Notes: generated from the sequence alone by a model not told the origin. Counted from the first letter of the stretch, positions 53,026-62,436 are shown. The stretch: DNA of 64,000 bases from Methanococcoides alaskense (GCF_031454185.1 NZ_JAVDQI010000006.1:1-64000), one strand, 5' to 3'. Numbers and translations are program-made.

Positions 53026-53090
53026 AATGCTTGCTCTGTTTTCATTTTCGCCGCAATATCCTTATACTTTGCAAATCCATGAATTTTGTT

Positions 53091-54833
53091 ATGGATATAA
53101 GGGACAAGGTCTTTGCGGCCACCGGTAAGGTCAAGGCAGATACTATCTTTTTCGGCGGTCTTCTGATCAATGTCAACACAAAAGAGATACTGTCTAGGGA
53201 CATTGCGGTAAAGGGTGGCTATATAGTTGGCATCGGGGATGTTTCTTCCCTTAAAGGCCATGATACTGAGATGATAGATGTGACCGGCAAGCATCTCTGT
53301 CCCGGGCTAATGGATGGTCATGTTCACTTTGAATCCAGTATGGTGACCTTAAGCCAGTTTGCAGTACCGGCACTGGCACATGGAACTACTTCTGTCGTGA
53401 TCGACCCTCATGAGATCGCGAATGTTCTTGGCAAGGCTGGTATCGAACTTGTCCTCGACGAAGCAGCTACCCTTCCTCTTAATGCTTTTGTTGCTGTCTC
53501 TTCCTGCGTCCCTGCAACTTCCTTTGAGACTGCTGGAGCTTCCATAAATGTTGATGACATTGTATCCCTGATATCCAATGAGAACGTTGTCGGACTTGGT
53601 GAGATGATGGACTATCCCGGAGTTATCTTTTGTGATGAGGCAAAGCTTTCAATGATACAGGCAGCGCTCAAGGAAAGGTTGGTCGTTGACGGTCACTGCC
53701 CTGCACTTTCCAGGGAGCAGTTGTTCGGCTACATGTGTGCCGGAATATCCACTGACCATGAATCCATCGAATATGAAGAAGCTCTTGAAAAGCTGCGTCT
53801 TGGGATGAAACTAATGATACGGGAAGGTTCGGCTGCAAGATCACTTGATAAATTCCTTCCCCGCCTGATCGAGGATGGTATTTCCCTTGAAAATGTTTTC
53901 TTTGTGACGGATGACAAGCACCCATCTGACCTGTTGAAAGGTTATATGGATGTGATCGTCAGAAGGGCGATAGAACTGGGACTTTCACCTCTGGATGCTA
54001 TTTCCATGTGTACGATCAATGCTGCGAAACATTATCGTGTGGACCATATTGTCGGTTCGCTTTCCATGGGAAGAAAGGCTGACATTATCGTATTGGATGA
54101 CCTTGATATATTCCTTATAGATTCGGTTTATGCATCTGGCAAACCAGTGGAAAATTTTGTGCCTTCGTACGAATATCCGGATACAGTGTTCAATACTGTG
54201 GAATTCGATACAGTAACTGCCACAGACCTTCAAATAAGATCTAATGCGGACAAGGATCACAGGGTGTGGGTCATTAAAGTAGTTCCTGACCTTATCGTGA
54301 CTGAGAAAGAGACCTTTGTATTGCATTCAGAAAAAGATGGCATATTGATGCCTGATGTTGAGAATGATGTGCTTTCTGTCGCTGTCATTGAAAGGCATGG
54401 AAGGAATGGGAACATTGGTGCAGGTTTCATCAAGGGGATGGGCATCAGGAACGGTGCCATCGGGCAAAGCATAGGTCATGACAGTCACAATATTGTCGTT
54501 ACAGGTACCGATCATTCGGATATGGCATTGTGTGCCAATACAATACGCAGCATGAACGGTGGGATATGTGTGGTCAATAATGGCAAGGTCGTGGAAAAGC
54601 TTGAACTTCCATTTGCAGGTATTTTGAGCACATTGCCTGCGGATGATGTTGAAAAGAAGCTCAATGATCTTCATAAAGCAGTAAAAGAAACAGGTTGTAT
54701 CCTTCCTGCTCCATTTATCACACATTCTTTCATAGCGCTTCCGGTAATACCTTCTTTGCGGCTTACCGACATGGGGCTCTTTGATGTGGATGAGTTCAGT
54801 CTTATATCTCCAATAGATGAAATAATGGATTGA
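53091..54833 (+). CDS. Adenine deaminase
   Basis: Converts adenine to hypoxanthine in purine salvage. The 580-residue amidohydrolase has GLMDGHVHFESSM, VDPHEIANVLG, VDGHCPALS, STDHES and VTDDKHPSDLL metal and catalytic sites, and the C-terminal adenine deaminase domain. ATG 53091 (MDIRDKVFAA) fits the family start; the ATG at 53079 adds four codons and the open frame extends further to 53022. Neither candidate has a Shine-Dalgarno; CTTATACTT centred near 53065 lies about 26 nt upstream, so the mRNA may be leaderless. Confidence 0.93.
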   Translation: MDIRDKVFAATGKVKADTIFFGGLLINVNTKEILSRDIAVKGGYIVGIGDVSSLKGHDTEMIDVTGKHLCPGLMDGHVHFESSMVTLSQFAVPALAHGTTSVVIDPHEIANVLGKAGIELVLDEAATLPLNAFVAVSSCVPATSFETAGASINVDDIVSLISNENVVGLGEMMDYPGVIFCDEAKLSMIQAALKERLVVDGHCPALSREQLFGYMCAGISTDHESIEYEEALEKLRLGMKLMIREGSAARSLDKFLPRLIEDGISLENVFFVTDDKHPSDLLKGYMDVIVRRAIELGLSPLDAISMCTINAAKHYRVDHIVGSLSMGRKADIIVLDDLDIFLIDSVYASGKPVENFVPSYEYPDTVFNTVEFDTVTATDLQIRSNADKDHRVWVIKVVPDLIVTEKETFVLHSEKDGILMPDVENDVLSVAVIERHGRNGNIGAGFIKGMGIRNGAIGQSIGHDSHNIVVTGTDHSDMALCANTIRSMNGGICVVNNGKVVEKLELPFAGILSTLPADDVEKKLNDLHKAVKETGCILPAPFITHSFIALPVIPSLRLTDMGLFDVDEFSLISPIDEIMD

Positions 54834-54986
54834 ACTTTTTCTTATTATCTGTAAACATTTGGGCAATATGAAGGTTGCAGAGAGGTCCGACCAAATAGAC
54901 CTTTAAGACAATATAAAAGAGAAAAACAGTGGTATGCAAGGCCTTACCTGACAAAGATGATGTCTGCATGCCCTTATTAAAATGTC

Positions 54987-56210
54987 TTATCCGAATTTTT
55001 CAATGTAGTCTTTGTATGCTCTGATATATTCTGCATGTGGCCAGATAAGGGGAATGGTCACATATGCCATACCATCCTTCCATTTTGGATGGTTGCGTAC
55101 ATTCTCTATCATGGTCAGCTTACTATCTCTCAGTATCTTCGCATTGGTATAATCCTCTAGCCACATCTCGAAACGTTCTATGGTTGAAATGTGTTCGGGC
55201 AGGAGATAGTTGTGAGCCATATCGACCACCCAGCCAAGATACATTTCTGCCATGTCCTGGTCATCAATGGCAGTGTAATGGCTTGCCAGTTGACAGGTAA
55301 AATGACACCATGGTCCATATCCGCCATTGTTCCTGCCCCACATCTCAGGGTAGCGGTTCAATCCGCCTATTTCTTTATCCCAGAGATTTTCATGGATCCT
55401 TCTGACAGTATAACGGTTCTTAATATCCTGTTGTTCAATGATACCAAAGTAGGCAGGAGCATATTCGACAACATCTACATCAATGACACTGGATGCAAAA
55501 GCATCGTAACCAATGGGGTTGCTGTTCTTTTCTTTTACACGTATGCACTTGATGAACGATCGCCTTCTGGGACTGTACATTCGGGTAAGGATCGCCTCTT
55601 TTATCTTTTCAGCTTCCATTTCCCATGTGGTAACATCCTTTCCTAACGCAGCTCCCATTTTCACCGCAGCTTGTATTCCGGCACAGCAGGCACAATTTGC
55701 ATATATCTCAAATCCATGCTCGTATGCCGGATATTCGTGAATACTGTTTATAGTATGTACAAGATCGACCTCTTCATTCTTGTTCATGAGAATGAATTCG
55801 ACTGCTTTTGAAACGGTCTCCCAGTGCTTTTCAACAAAATCCTTGTCTGCCAGTTTTTCAAAGAACATCCCACCAGTAGCTTCAAAATATTTTCCCATGG
55901 AATAAAGGACCAAACCATTTCCATCTATCTGAAGGTCTTTATAACTGGCATCATTTCCATCGACATCATATCTCTGAGAAAATTCTCCAAGAGGCTTTTG
56001 GGAATTAAGTACAAATTCAAGTCCTTTCTTTGCTTCATCCATCATGTCTGCTGCAATACATCCCAGAATATCTATAGAGTGATCTCTGGGGTAAATGAAA
56101 GGGTAACGTGTTCCCGGGGGACTTGCATAGAATCCTCCTTTCTCATGCTGGTTGTCTTTCAGTATCTTCACACTGTTCTCGTAAAGCCTTTCTGCTTCGA
56201 TCAGATTCAA
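54987..56210 (-). CDS. GH15-like (alpha/alpha)6-barrel glycoside hydrolase in the glucosylglycerate cluster
   Basis: A 407-residue soluble protein. RYPFIYPRDHSIDILGCIA near the N-terminus and WGRNNGGYGPWCHFTCQLA near residue 285 are typical of glucoamylase-like barrels; substrate unknown. Translational start: AAGGAG at 56219-56224 suits the TTG at 56210 with 8-nt spacing, better than the GTG at 56219 that overlaps the upstream stop. It is last of the leftward operon after gpgP and a 176-residue unknown. A role in recycling glucosylglycerate or an alpha-glucan is inferred from location. Confidence 0.75.
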   Translation of the reverse strand: MNLIEAERLYENSVKILKDNQHEKGGFYASPPGTRYPFIYPRDHSIDILGCIAADMMDEAKKGLEFVLNSQKPLGEFSQRYDVDGNDASYKDLQIDGNGLVLYSMGKYFEATGGMFFEKLADKDFVEKHWETVSKAVEFILMNKNEEVDLVHTINSIHEYPAYEHGFEIYANCACCAGIQAAVKMGAALGKDVTTWEMEAEKIKEAILTRMYSPRRRSFIKCIRVKEKNSNPIGYDAFASSVIDVDVVEYAPAYFGIIEQQDIKNRYTVRRIHENLWDKEIGGLNRYPEMWGRNNGGYGPWCHFTCQLASHYTAIDDQDMAEMYLGWVVDMAHNYLLPEHISTIERFEMWLEDYTNAKILRDSKLTMIENVRNHPKWKDGMAYVTIPLIWPHAEYIRAYKDYIEKFG

Positions 56211-56215
56211 TGGTC

Positions 56216-56746
56216 TCACTCCTTGTCAGGATGCTGGATCTTGCTAACGTAATACGATCTTTCGAGGTATTTGTCCACTTCTTCTTTATTCATCCCAGCC
56301 CTTTCAATGGCTTTTTCGTTATACACATTATTATGTGTCCGAGGGCATTTTGCGCCTACATTGAGAAGTTCGACACCAGCGAGCTCAGCACGCTTTCTGG
56401 TATAACTGTGATAAAGGATTCCGGTAACGGTTGTAAGTGCCGGATATTTCCATCCATCCTCAGCTTCCGCCATTTTTCTGTTGGAGATATTTACAAGTTC
56501 GGTGAACTGTGAAGGACGCTCGCCGTACATCTGGATGAAATCCAAGATCATGTTGGAGAACGGGCAGAGTGGTACGTAATTGATATCATTTTCACGTGCA
56601 CCTTCAAATCCTGGTCCTTCGATCTCTGCAAGTTTAATCCCTATCTTTTGGAGCCAGTCAGTTGTCTCTTCCAGTCCGTCTTTGTCCACCATCTCGATTA
56701 TGCCCAATAAAAAGGCCTTTGAGATCATATTTTCAACGCGTATCAA
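56216..56746 (-). CDS. Conserved-looking protein of unknown function between gpgP and the glycoside hydrolase
   Basis: A 176-residue cytoplasmic alpha/beta protein without recognised domain. Two motifs stand out: VPLCPFSNMILDFIQMYGE (about residue 57) and LNVGAKCPRTHNNVYNEKA (about 127-145), each with one cysteine. The start TTG at 56746 is supported by AAGGGGGT 8 nt upstream. Coupled on both sides (29 nt after gpgP, overlapping the hydrolase gene), so it should share their pathway. Confidence 0.7.
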   Translation of the reverse strand: MIRVENMISKAFLLGIIEMVDKDGLEETTDWLQKIGIKLAEIEGPGFEGARENDINYVPLCPFSNMILDFIQMYGERPSQFTELVNISNRKMAEAEDGWKYPALTTVTGILYHSYTRKRAELAGVELLNVGAKCPRTHNNVYNEKAIERAGMNKEEVDKYLERSYYVSKIQHPDKE

Positions 56747-56775
56747 TTAATTACCCCCTTTATTCTCAAGTATGC

Positions 56776-57594
56776 TCAAATGCTATCGTTTTTTCCGATA
56801 AGGTTCATTATCGCATTGTTCCAGCCGACAGGCCCAATACCTTCAGCATGTCTTATCTCTGTAAGTATTATCGATGGATCATATTTACCATCCGGCTTTT
56901 GCACAAGGAATGGGATATCAACGGCTTTTAGCATTGGAAGATCGTTCAGGCTATCTCCTAATGCTATTGTGATGATCTCTGTGAATTGTTGCCTGTATAT
57001 CTCAGTCAAAGCCCTGACAGCTTTTCCTTTGTCATTGTCTCCCATAATATGCCAGTAGCGTCCCCCTTTTGTATAGTTCAGTCCGGCAGCGTGTATCAGT
57101 TCGATGACCTTTGCAGTTGCATTCTCATCTTCTTCAATCCTGAATGCTTCATCATATTCTCGCATTTTGGCAAGCTTTGCAGATCGGATGTCAAGGCCTG
57201 TGTCCTTGCTCACACCCTCAGCATCGAGGTCGCCAAATCCTGTTATCTTAAAACTGGTCTTCTTGCGGATATCTTCAAGAACTTCCCTGATCCTGGTATA
57301 AGATGTTCCAAATTCTATAACTTTATAATTACCGATCTCACGTGCTTCTTTCAGCTCAATGCTGAAATGATCCTTTGGTATGAAGATAGCTCCTCCGTTC
57401 TCTGATATGAACGGATGGTGGCATTCAAGTTCATCAACATATACTTCAAGTTCTGCACGTGTCTTGCTTGTGCAGAATATCAATGGTATCTCTTTCTCTT
57501 TTAAGAGCTCAAGTGCTGGCCTTGCAGCATCATATGAGTATGTTTCATGGTCTATCAGCGTGCCATCAAGATCTGTAAAGATGATGTGTTTCAA
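56776..57594 (-). CDS. gpgP: Glucosyl-3-phosphoglycerate phosphatase
   Basis: HAD phosphatase of the mannosyl-3-phosphoglycerate phosphatase family, 272 residues: catalytic FTDLDGTLID (D7, D9 pattern), FCTSKTRAE, SENGGAIF, GDNDKGKAV and ALGDSLNDLPML. In Methanococcoides burtonii the enzyme of this family produces glucosylglycerate from glucosyl-3-phosphoglycerate, and here it is divergent from gpgS, which supports that call over the mannosyl form. Start is TTG at 57594 with GGGGGG 6 nt upstream. Confidence 0.88.
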   Translation of the reverse strand: MKHIIFTDLDGTLIDHETYSYDAARPALELLKEKEIPLIFCTSKTRAELEVYVDELECHHPFISENGGAIFIPKDHFSIELKEAREIGNYKVIEFGTSYTRIREVLEDIRKKTSFKITGFGDLDAEGVSKDTGLDIRSAKLAKMREYDEAFRIEEDENATAKVIELIHAAGLNYTKGGRYWHIMGDNDKGKAVRALTEIYRQQFTEIITIALGDSLNDLPMLKAVDIPFLVQKPDGKYDPSIILTEIRHAEGIGPVGWNNAIMNLIGKNDSI

Positions 57595-57773
57595 AATACG
57601 CCCCCCGGCAAATATTCTGTGTGCAGTGTCTGTTGCTGCTGCTTATACTGAATACTATAATTTGTTATTTTCTTTATTATAAAAGCTTATATTGTATGTC
57701 CTATATATAGGTACTCTAGTCATTAACATTATATTCCTTAATATCGTCAATCTGGGGGTTGGCATCTTTATAA

Positions 57774-57796
57774 AGAGTTACATGGGAGTTAACTCT
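57774..57796. promoter_or_regulatory. Inverted repeat in the gpgS promoter
   Basis: AGAGTTA (57774-57780) and TAACTCT (57790-57796) flank CATGGGAGT, just after the TATA-like CTTTATAAAG (57766-57775). GGGAGTTAA is repeated at 57784-57792 and at 57823-57831 before the ATG. The repeat lies near the expected transcription start, where a repressor would act. Confidence 0.45.
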
Positions 57797-57831
57797 TGAA
57801 TTATGGATGCTTTCGCTATTCGGGGAGTTAA

Positions 57832-59046
57832 ATGGATTTTTATCAAGAATACATTACAACGATTCATGATTTTTGTATCGACAAAGAACAGCTTGTTAAA
57901 AGAATAGAGGGGCTAAAGGAAAGCAGACCTGCTTCACTTATCATTCCTATTCTTTACAAAGAGGTTGAAAACCCTCCTCTTAAAAAGATAATCACAGATC
58001 TTAATGAATGTACTTACCTAAGTCAGGTCGTGATCGCTCTGGCGGCTGAATCTACTGAACAGTACGTGCATGTGGTCGAATATTTTAAAGACCTTAAACT
58101 TCCCCATATTATCGTATGGTGCGATGGTCCGCGGATAAAACAGATCATTTTCGATATGAAAAAGAAAGGTATCGATCTTACATCTTTTAAGGGAAAGGGA
58201 AAGGATGTATGGATAGCTACTGGCATAGCAACTCTTGATTCGTATGCTATTGCTTACCACGATGCGGACATTGTGACATATTCGGTGGATTTTCCGGCAA
58301 AGCTCCTTTATCCTATTGTCGAGACCGAACTTAATTTCTTTTTCAATAAAGGCTACTACGCAAGGATCGATATGGATGGTATGGCCATGCATGGGCGTGT
58401 TTTTCGGCTTTTTGTCCGGCCTTTGCTCGATACTTTGCAATCCGAGTCTAAAGCAGATATTTTGAGATATTTCCTTGCTTTCAGGTATACTCTTGCAGGG
58501 GAGTTCGCTATGACCAGTGACCTTGCCATGAACATACGCATTCCTGCTGACTGGGGGCTTGAAGTTGGTCTTCTCGCAGAGGTTTACAGGAACGCTACAA
58601 CAAAAAAGATCTGTCAGATCGATCTGGGTTATTATGACCACAAACATCAGGACATAGGTGCAAATAGATCCGAAGGTCTTTGCAAGATGGTGGGTGATAT
58701 TTTCACAACATTTATGCGCGTTGTGACGGAGTCTACGGATAATCGCATTTCAGAAGCATACCTCCATGGGATACATGTCAGGTATAAACGATTAGGTCAG
58801 GACCTTATCCGAAGATATCATGCGGATGCTCTTTGCAATGGGCTTTATTATAACAGGCATGAGGAAGAGACGTATGTGGATATGTTCGCACGTGTGATAA
58901 GAAATGCTGGTGATGATTATAGGCATGATCCTTCTGATGTGCTGATGCCGGACTGGACCCGGGCTCTTTCTGCTGTACCTGACCTCAGGGAAAAATTATA
59001 CGAGGCATGCATTGCTGATGTCAAGGAGTATTGTGAAGAGGGGTGA
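57832..59046 (+). CDS. gpgS: Glucosyl-3-phosphoglycerate synthase
   Basis: Transfers glucose from NDP-glucose to 3-phosphoglycerate, the first step to glucosylglycerate, a compatible solute. A 404-residue GT81-type GT-A enzyme: ASLIIPILYKEVENPPL, GKGKDVWIATGIATLDSYAI, the metal site HDADIVTYSVDF, and DWGLEVGLLAEV with CQIDLGYYDHKHQ. Length and motifs match M. burtonii GpgS as I recall it. GGGGAG lies before the ATG. Divergent from gpgP. Confidence 0.92.
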   Translation: MDFYQEYITTIHDFCIDKEQLVKRIEGLKESRPASLIIPILYKEVENPPLKKIITDLNECTYLSQVVIALAAESTEQYVHVVEYFKDLKLPHIIVWCDGPRIKQIIFDMKKKGIDLTSFKGKGKDVWIATGIATLDSYAIAYHDADIVTYSVDFPAKLLYPIVETELNFFFNKGYYARIDMDGMAMHGRVFRLFVRPLLDTLQSESKADILRYFLAFRYTLAGEFAMTSDLAMNIRIPADWGLEVGLLAEVYRNATTKKICQIDLGYYDHKHQDIGANRSEGLCKMVGDIFTTFMRVVTESTDNRISEAYLHGIHVRYKRLGQDLIRRYHADALCNGLYYNRHEEETYVDMFARVIRNAGDDYRHDPSDVLMPDWTRALSAVPDLREKLYEACIADVKEYCEEG

Positions 59047-59158
59047 TATCCTTCTCCTTGATATATTGTCTTTTTCGAATGGATGACATAAAGACATCCT
59101 TAAATATCATCTCACCAGCAATACATTATTCTTTTTAGTATCAGGAGACTTTGTTAAT

Positions 59159-60313
59159 ATGAGCCCTTTATCATTATCCAAAAGATCGGTCAATATTCCT
59201 CCGTTCTATGTGATGGAAGTTCTTGAAAGTGCACAGAAATTGGAACATGAAGGCAAAGATGTGGTGCATCTTGAGATCGGGGAGCCGGATTTTCCAACAG
59301 CACCTCACATATGTGAGGCTGCTCATCAGGCTTTGACCTCATGCAAGACACGATATACTCACAGTCTGGGCATTTACGAGCTCAGAACTGCGATAGTCGA
59401 TGATTATAATAACCGGTTCGGACTCGACCTGGTTCCCGAACAAGTGCTTGTAACTTCCGGCACAAGTCCGGCTCTTATGCTAAGTTTCATGGCCCTTCTG
59501 GATCAGGGCGATAAGGTGCTGCTTCCGAACCCCCATTATGCGTGTTATCCGAATTTTGCAACCGCTCTTGGCTCTGTTCCCAGTTTTGCATATACTTCTG
59601 AGGAGAACGGGTTCGGGCTGACACCGGAACTTGTTTCCGAGAATATGGAAGAAGATACGAAAGCCATCCTTGTGAACAGTCCTTCAAATCCCACGGGTTA
59701 TGTCATGTCTTCAAGAGAGATGCAGGGTATCGCTGAGGTGGCTGGTGATGTTCCTATCATTTCGGATGAGATCTATCAGGGACTTGTGTATGAGGGCGAG
59801 GACCACAGTATCCTTGAATATACTGATAATGCGTTCGTTCTGAACGGTTTTTCAAAGAAGTACTGTATGACAGGCTGGCGACTTGGTTATTTGATAGCTC
59901 CGCCTGATTGTATGAGGGTGTTGCAGAAATTACAGCAGAACTTCTTCATCTGTGCCAATAGTTTCGTTCAGGAAGCGGGTATTGCTGCCCTTGAAGGTCC
60001 ACAGGACCATGTGGATAAGATGGTGGCCACCTATGATGAGCGCAGGAAGTATCTTCTGAAACGCCTGAAGGATATAGGGTTCAATATAGGGTACGAGCCA
60101 AAAGGAGCTTTCTATGTTCTTGCTGATGCACGGGAGTTCGGTTCAGATTCTCTGGAGATGAGCCGCAGGATATTAAACGAAGCAGGGGTAGCTGTGACTC
60201 CGGGAATTGACTTTGGCAGCGGTGCGGAAGGTTATATCAGATTCTCGTATGCGAACAGTCTTGAGAATATCGAGGAAGGTATTAGAAGGCTCGATGGTTT
60301 TTTGAATGGATGA
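59159..60313 (+). CDS. Class I/II pyridoxal-phosphate aminotransferase
   Basis: A 384-residue cytoplasmic aminotransferase of the aspartate aminotransferase branch I-gamma type. Motifs: HLEIGEPDFPTAPHI, YTHSLGIYELR, ILVNSPSNPTGYVMS, ISDEIYQGLVY and the PLP-lysine region NGFSKKYCMTGWRLGY (about residue 233), then the carboxylate-binding arginine in YIRFSYANS. The substrate is probably aspartate or an aromatic or branched amino acid. CAGGAGA lies 11 nt before the ATG. Alone in its transcription unit. Confidence 0.92.
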   Translation: MSPLSLSKRSVNIPPFYVMEVLESAQKLEHEGKDVVHLEIGEPDFPTAPHICEAAHQALTSCKTRYTHSLGIYELRTAIVDDYNNRFGLDLVPEQVLVTSGTSPALMLSFMALLDQGDKVLLPNPHYACYPNFATALGSVPSFAYTSEENGFGLTPELVSENMEEDTKAILVNSPSNPTGYVMSSREMQGIAEVAGDVPIISDEIYQGLVYEGEDHSILEYTDNAFVLNGFSKKYCMTGWRLGYLIAPPDCMRVLQKLQQNFFICANSFVQEAGIAALEGPQDHVDKMVATYDERRKYLLKRLKDIGFNIGYEPKGAFYVLADAREFGSDSLEMSRRILNEAGVAVTPGIDFGSGAEGYIRFSYANSLENIEEGIRRLDGFLNG

Positions 60314-60442
60314 TTGCTGAAGGTCTAATAATTAACGTAAAATAATCTAGTATAATTTGGAATGTGCCTGGAAATGCTGGAAATTGGGATCTATCACGCC
60401 ATTAAAATTATATGACTGTAAATATATTTAAATTAATAGAAG

Positions 60443-60541
60443 ATGGGTTTTTCTAAGGGTACTTTACATTACATGAAACAGAATGCCAAGAATGATAAAC
60501 CGTTTACTCTCAATTCTTATGTAAGGGGGAGGTTGGAATAA
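60443..60541 (+). pseudogene. Orphan C-terminal tail related to 91-204
   Basis: MGFSKGTLHYMKQNAKNDK, then PFTLNSYVRGRLE and TAA. It matches the tail at 91-204 at most residues and starts at the same point (AGATGGG), but no intron or upstream coding part is seen. It is a remnant of a lost gene. Confidence 0.55.
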
Positions 60542-60863
60542 CTATCTACATAGATGGAAGGAATGATCCAGATATGTTTAAGAAGAAAAAGAAAACAATT
60601 CTTCAAAACCAATTATTGTTTCAAATTTTTAAGTGTCGTGAAAATATAAACCTGTTTAGTTTTTTTGTATTAAATTGAAACGCTTATGGACAAAAAGCTA
60701 TATATAGTATTTAATCATTGTAAGTGTGCTTTTAGAGTTTAAAACTACTTTGATAAATTATAAGTCTAGATGGTATTGCCTTAATCGTATTTACTATTTT
60801 TTCGTATATTTAACCAAACGGTTGTATTTCTTTTTAAGCAAATACTTAAAGGACGTGAAATAT
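60542..60863 (+). promoter_or_regulatory. Promoter and long 5' leader of the TRAM gene
   Basis: A TATA box CTATATATAGTA lies at about 60698-60709; the transcript would start near 60730, giving a leader of about 130 nt before the TTG at 60864. The leader includes a small hairpin AACC-AAAC-GGTT (60812-60823). Long leaders are known on cold-shock-type mRNAs; regulation here is inferred. Confidence 0.45.
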
Positions 60864-61070
60864 TTGTTTAACAATAATAATGATGAAAGTGCTCCAGTAG
60901 AAGCTGGCGAAAGCTATGACGTAACGATCGAAGATATTGCAAGAGAGGGAGATGGCATCGCAAGAGTAAATGGGTTTGTGATTTTTGTACCAAACGCATC
61001 AGTTGGCGATGAAGTGACTATCAAGGTCACCAAAGTAGCTCGTAAATTCGCATTTGGCGAATTAGTTTAA
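60864..61070 (+). CDS. Single TRAM-domain RNA-binding protein
   Basis: A 68-residue protein consisting of a TRAM domain (about residues 10-66): GESYDVTIEDIAREGDGIAR, then VNGFVIFVPNASVGDEV, then RKFAFGELV. Such small TRAM proteins bind RNA, and in M. burtonii related proteins are described as cold-responsive RNA chaperones. The start is TTG at 60864, since GGACGTGA lies 4-7 nt upstream and the family begins here; the frame stays open to 60726, but that part is not TRAM-like and would be the leader. Confidence 0.85.
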   Translation: MFNNNNDESAPVEAGESYDVTIEDIAREGDGIARVNGFVIFVPNASVGDEVTIKVTKVARKFAFGELV

Positions 61071-61407
61071 TTACTACACTTAATAGTTAATTAAGCGTGA
61101 TTGGAAGACCAAGTTTTGGTTTTCCATTCTTACTTTTTATTCTCTCAAAAATTAATAGATTATTTGAAAAGAATTCGGTTCTTTAGGGATTGTAACTATC
61201 ACAATTTATCTTTCCTAAATAATGATCATTAATTGCTTGTGAGAATTTGCTTTAATGTAATTTGATACAAACCACATTAAAGATGGAGTACACCATATAC
61301 AATAAACCTTTTTTCAAGGTTTATGGTAATTGGTAAAGATTTCTTATTCATTTTGTATAGATGAACAAATGTTCATTCGTTTTATTATATTTGTTGTAGG
61401 ATCTATA
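61071..61407. other. Gene-free stretch after the TRAM gene
   Basis: AT-rich, about 340 nt. A hairpin AAACCTT (61307-61313) with AAGGTTT (61317-61323) surrounds a TTTT loop and may be a terminator or part of a small element. Nothing else convincing. Confidence 0.4.
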
Positions 61408-61611
61408 ATGTGTGATAAACCAAAATGTACTTTTTACGGTGCCACTAATGACATCAATGCCTTGATTGGTTGTGTTATTAGAACATTAGATAAAGCTGAT
61501 ATGGGTAAAGAGAAACTCGAATACATCAGGAAGATCAATCGTGATGGAAACATGTTCGATTCAGCTATTAAAATTTCAAGTAATTATGTAGAATTTGTGG
61601 AAATTGAATAA
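61408..61611 (+). CDS. Small hypothetical protein
   Basis: A 67-residue soluble protein (MCDKPKCTFYGATNDINALI at the start, ending VEFVEIE) with two N-terminal cysteines in a C-D-K-P-K-C pattern. The open frame begins at 61330 but the first 26 codons are hydrophobic and non-specific. No known family recognised. It sits between the TRAM gene and a broken gene in an unstable area. Confidence 0.4.
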   Translation: MCDKPKCTFYGATNDINALIGCVIRTLDKADMGKEKLEYIRKINRDGNMFDSAIKISSNYVEFVEIE

Positions 61612-61667
61612 ATTTTCATAAATAACTTTTATAAAATACTACCATATTATTAAACAATCAAAAAATT

Positions 61668-62379
61668 GGACTTGGACATTTAACTAATCCATTTCCAAAA
61701 GATGTTGAGTATTGGCAGGCTGAGATCTGGGAAGATATTCTCAAATTGCATTATGGGAATATTTCTGAATTAGATATTGAAGAGAAGTATTCAGGTTTGT
61801 ATGCTATCTCAAGGCTTACTGTTTCAACTGCAAATGTTTTGCATCGATTTGATACGATTAACAAAGGCAAGGAATGGAAGGATATGATTAATTCTTTCAA
61901 TTTCTATCATGTTGGATTTCAGGTAGCAGAAGATGATGGCAAGGCAGTCAAGCCTTTATCCCTTCTCAAATAATCCTCAGAGTACTGTTTATGATCCATT
62001 TATTGATTATGCAACAGGAGAGATTAAGGAAGGATCTCATTATTTCAAACCATTGAGTAGGACAATAATGCAGTATGTGGAACATCTTGAGCATAAGTTT
62101 GATGGTGAGATTGGAGTTCTTGAAAGAAAGCATGTTCATGCTGATGGGGTTGTTTACATTGGGAAAGAAGCTAACAATATTGATGAACAGGAATTAGATG
62201 TGAAGAAGGTTCAAGAGTTTATTGATGTAGAAGAGATCAAGAGGAAGATTCTTGGAATACCTCAGAAAGAAGCTGAGAGGCTTGGAGTAGGAAGGAGTAC
62301 ATTTCAGGATATTAAGAAGAGGATATTTGAGCATGGTTATTTAATATACAATACCCCTGCAGCAAAAAAGGCTGCTTGA
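61668..62379 (+). pseudogene. Frameshifted gene of unidentified family with C-terminal helix-turn-helix-like tail
   Basis: The first part (from about 61668, LTNPFPKDVEYWQAEIWEDI, no start codon) reads in one frame to a TAA at 61971-61973; the second part (DPFIDYATGEIKEGSHYFK, then GVLERKHVHADGVVYIGKEA) continues one frame over to TGA at 62377. Joining the frames near 61955 gives a coherent protein, so one base is gained or two are lost. The C-terminus (AERLGVGRSTFQDIKKRI) is similar in pattern to the tails at 91-204 and 60443-60541. It is a decayed relative of one family; function unknown. Confidence 0.6.
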
Positions 62380-62436
62380 AGTTTTGTGACCGAATTTAAT
62401 TTTTAAAAATAGAAATGAGAGAAAATTAGTTCCTCT

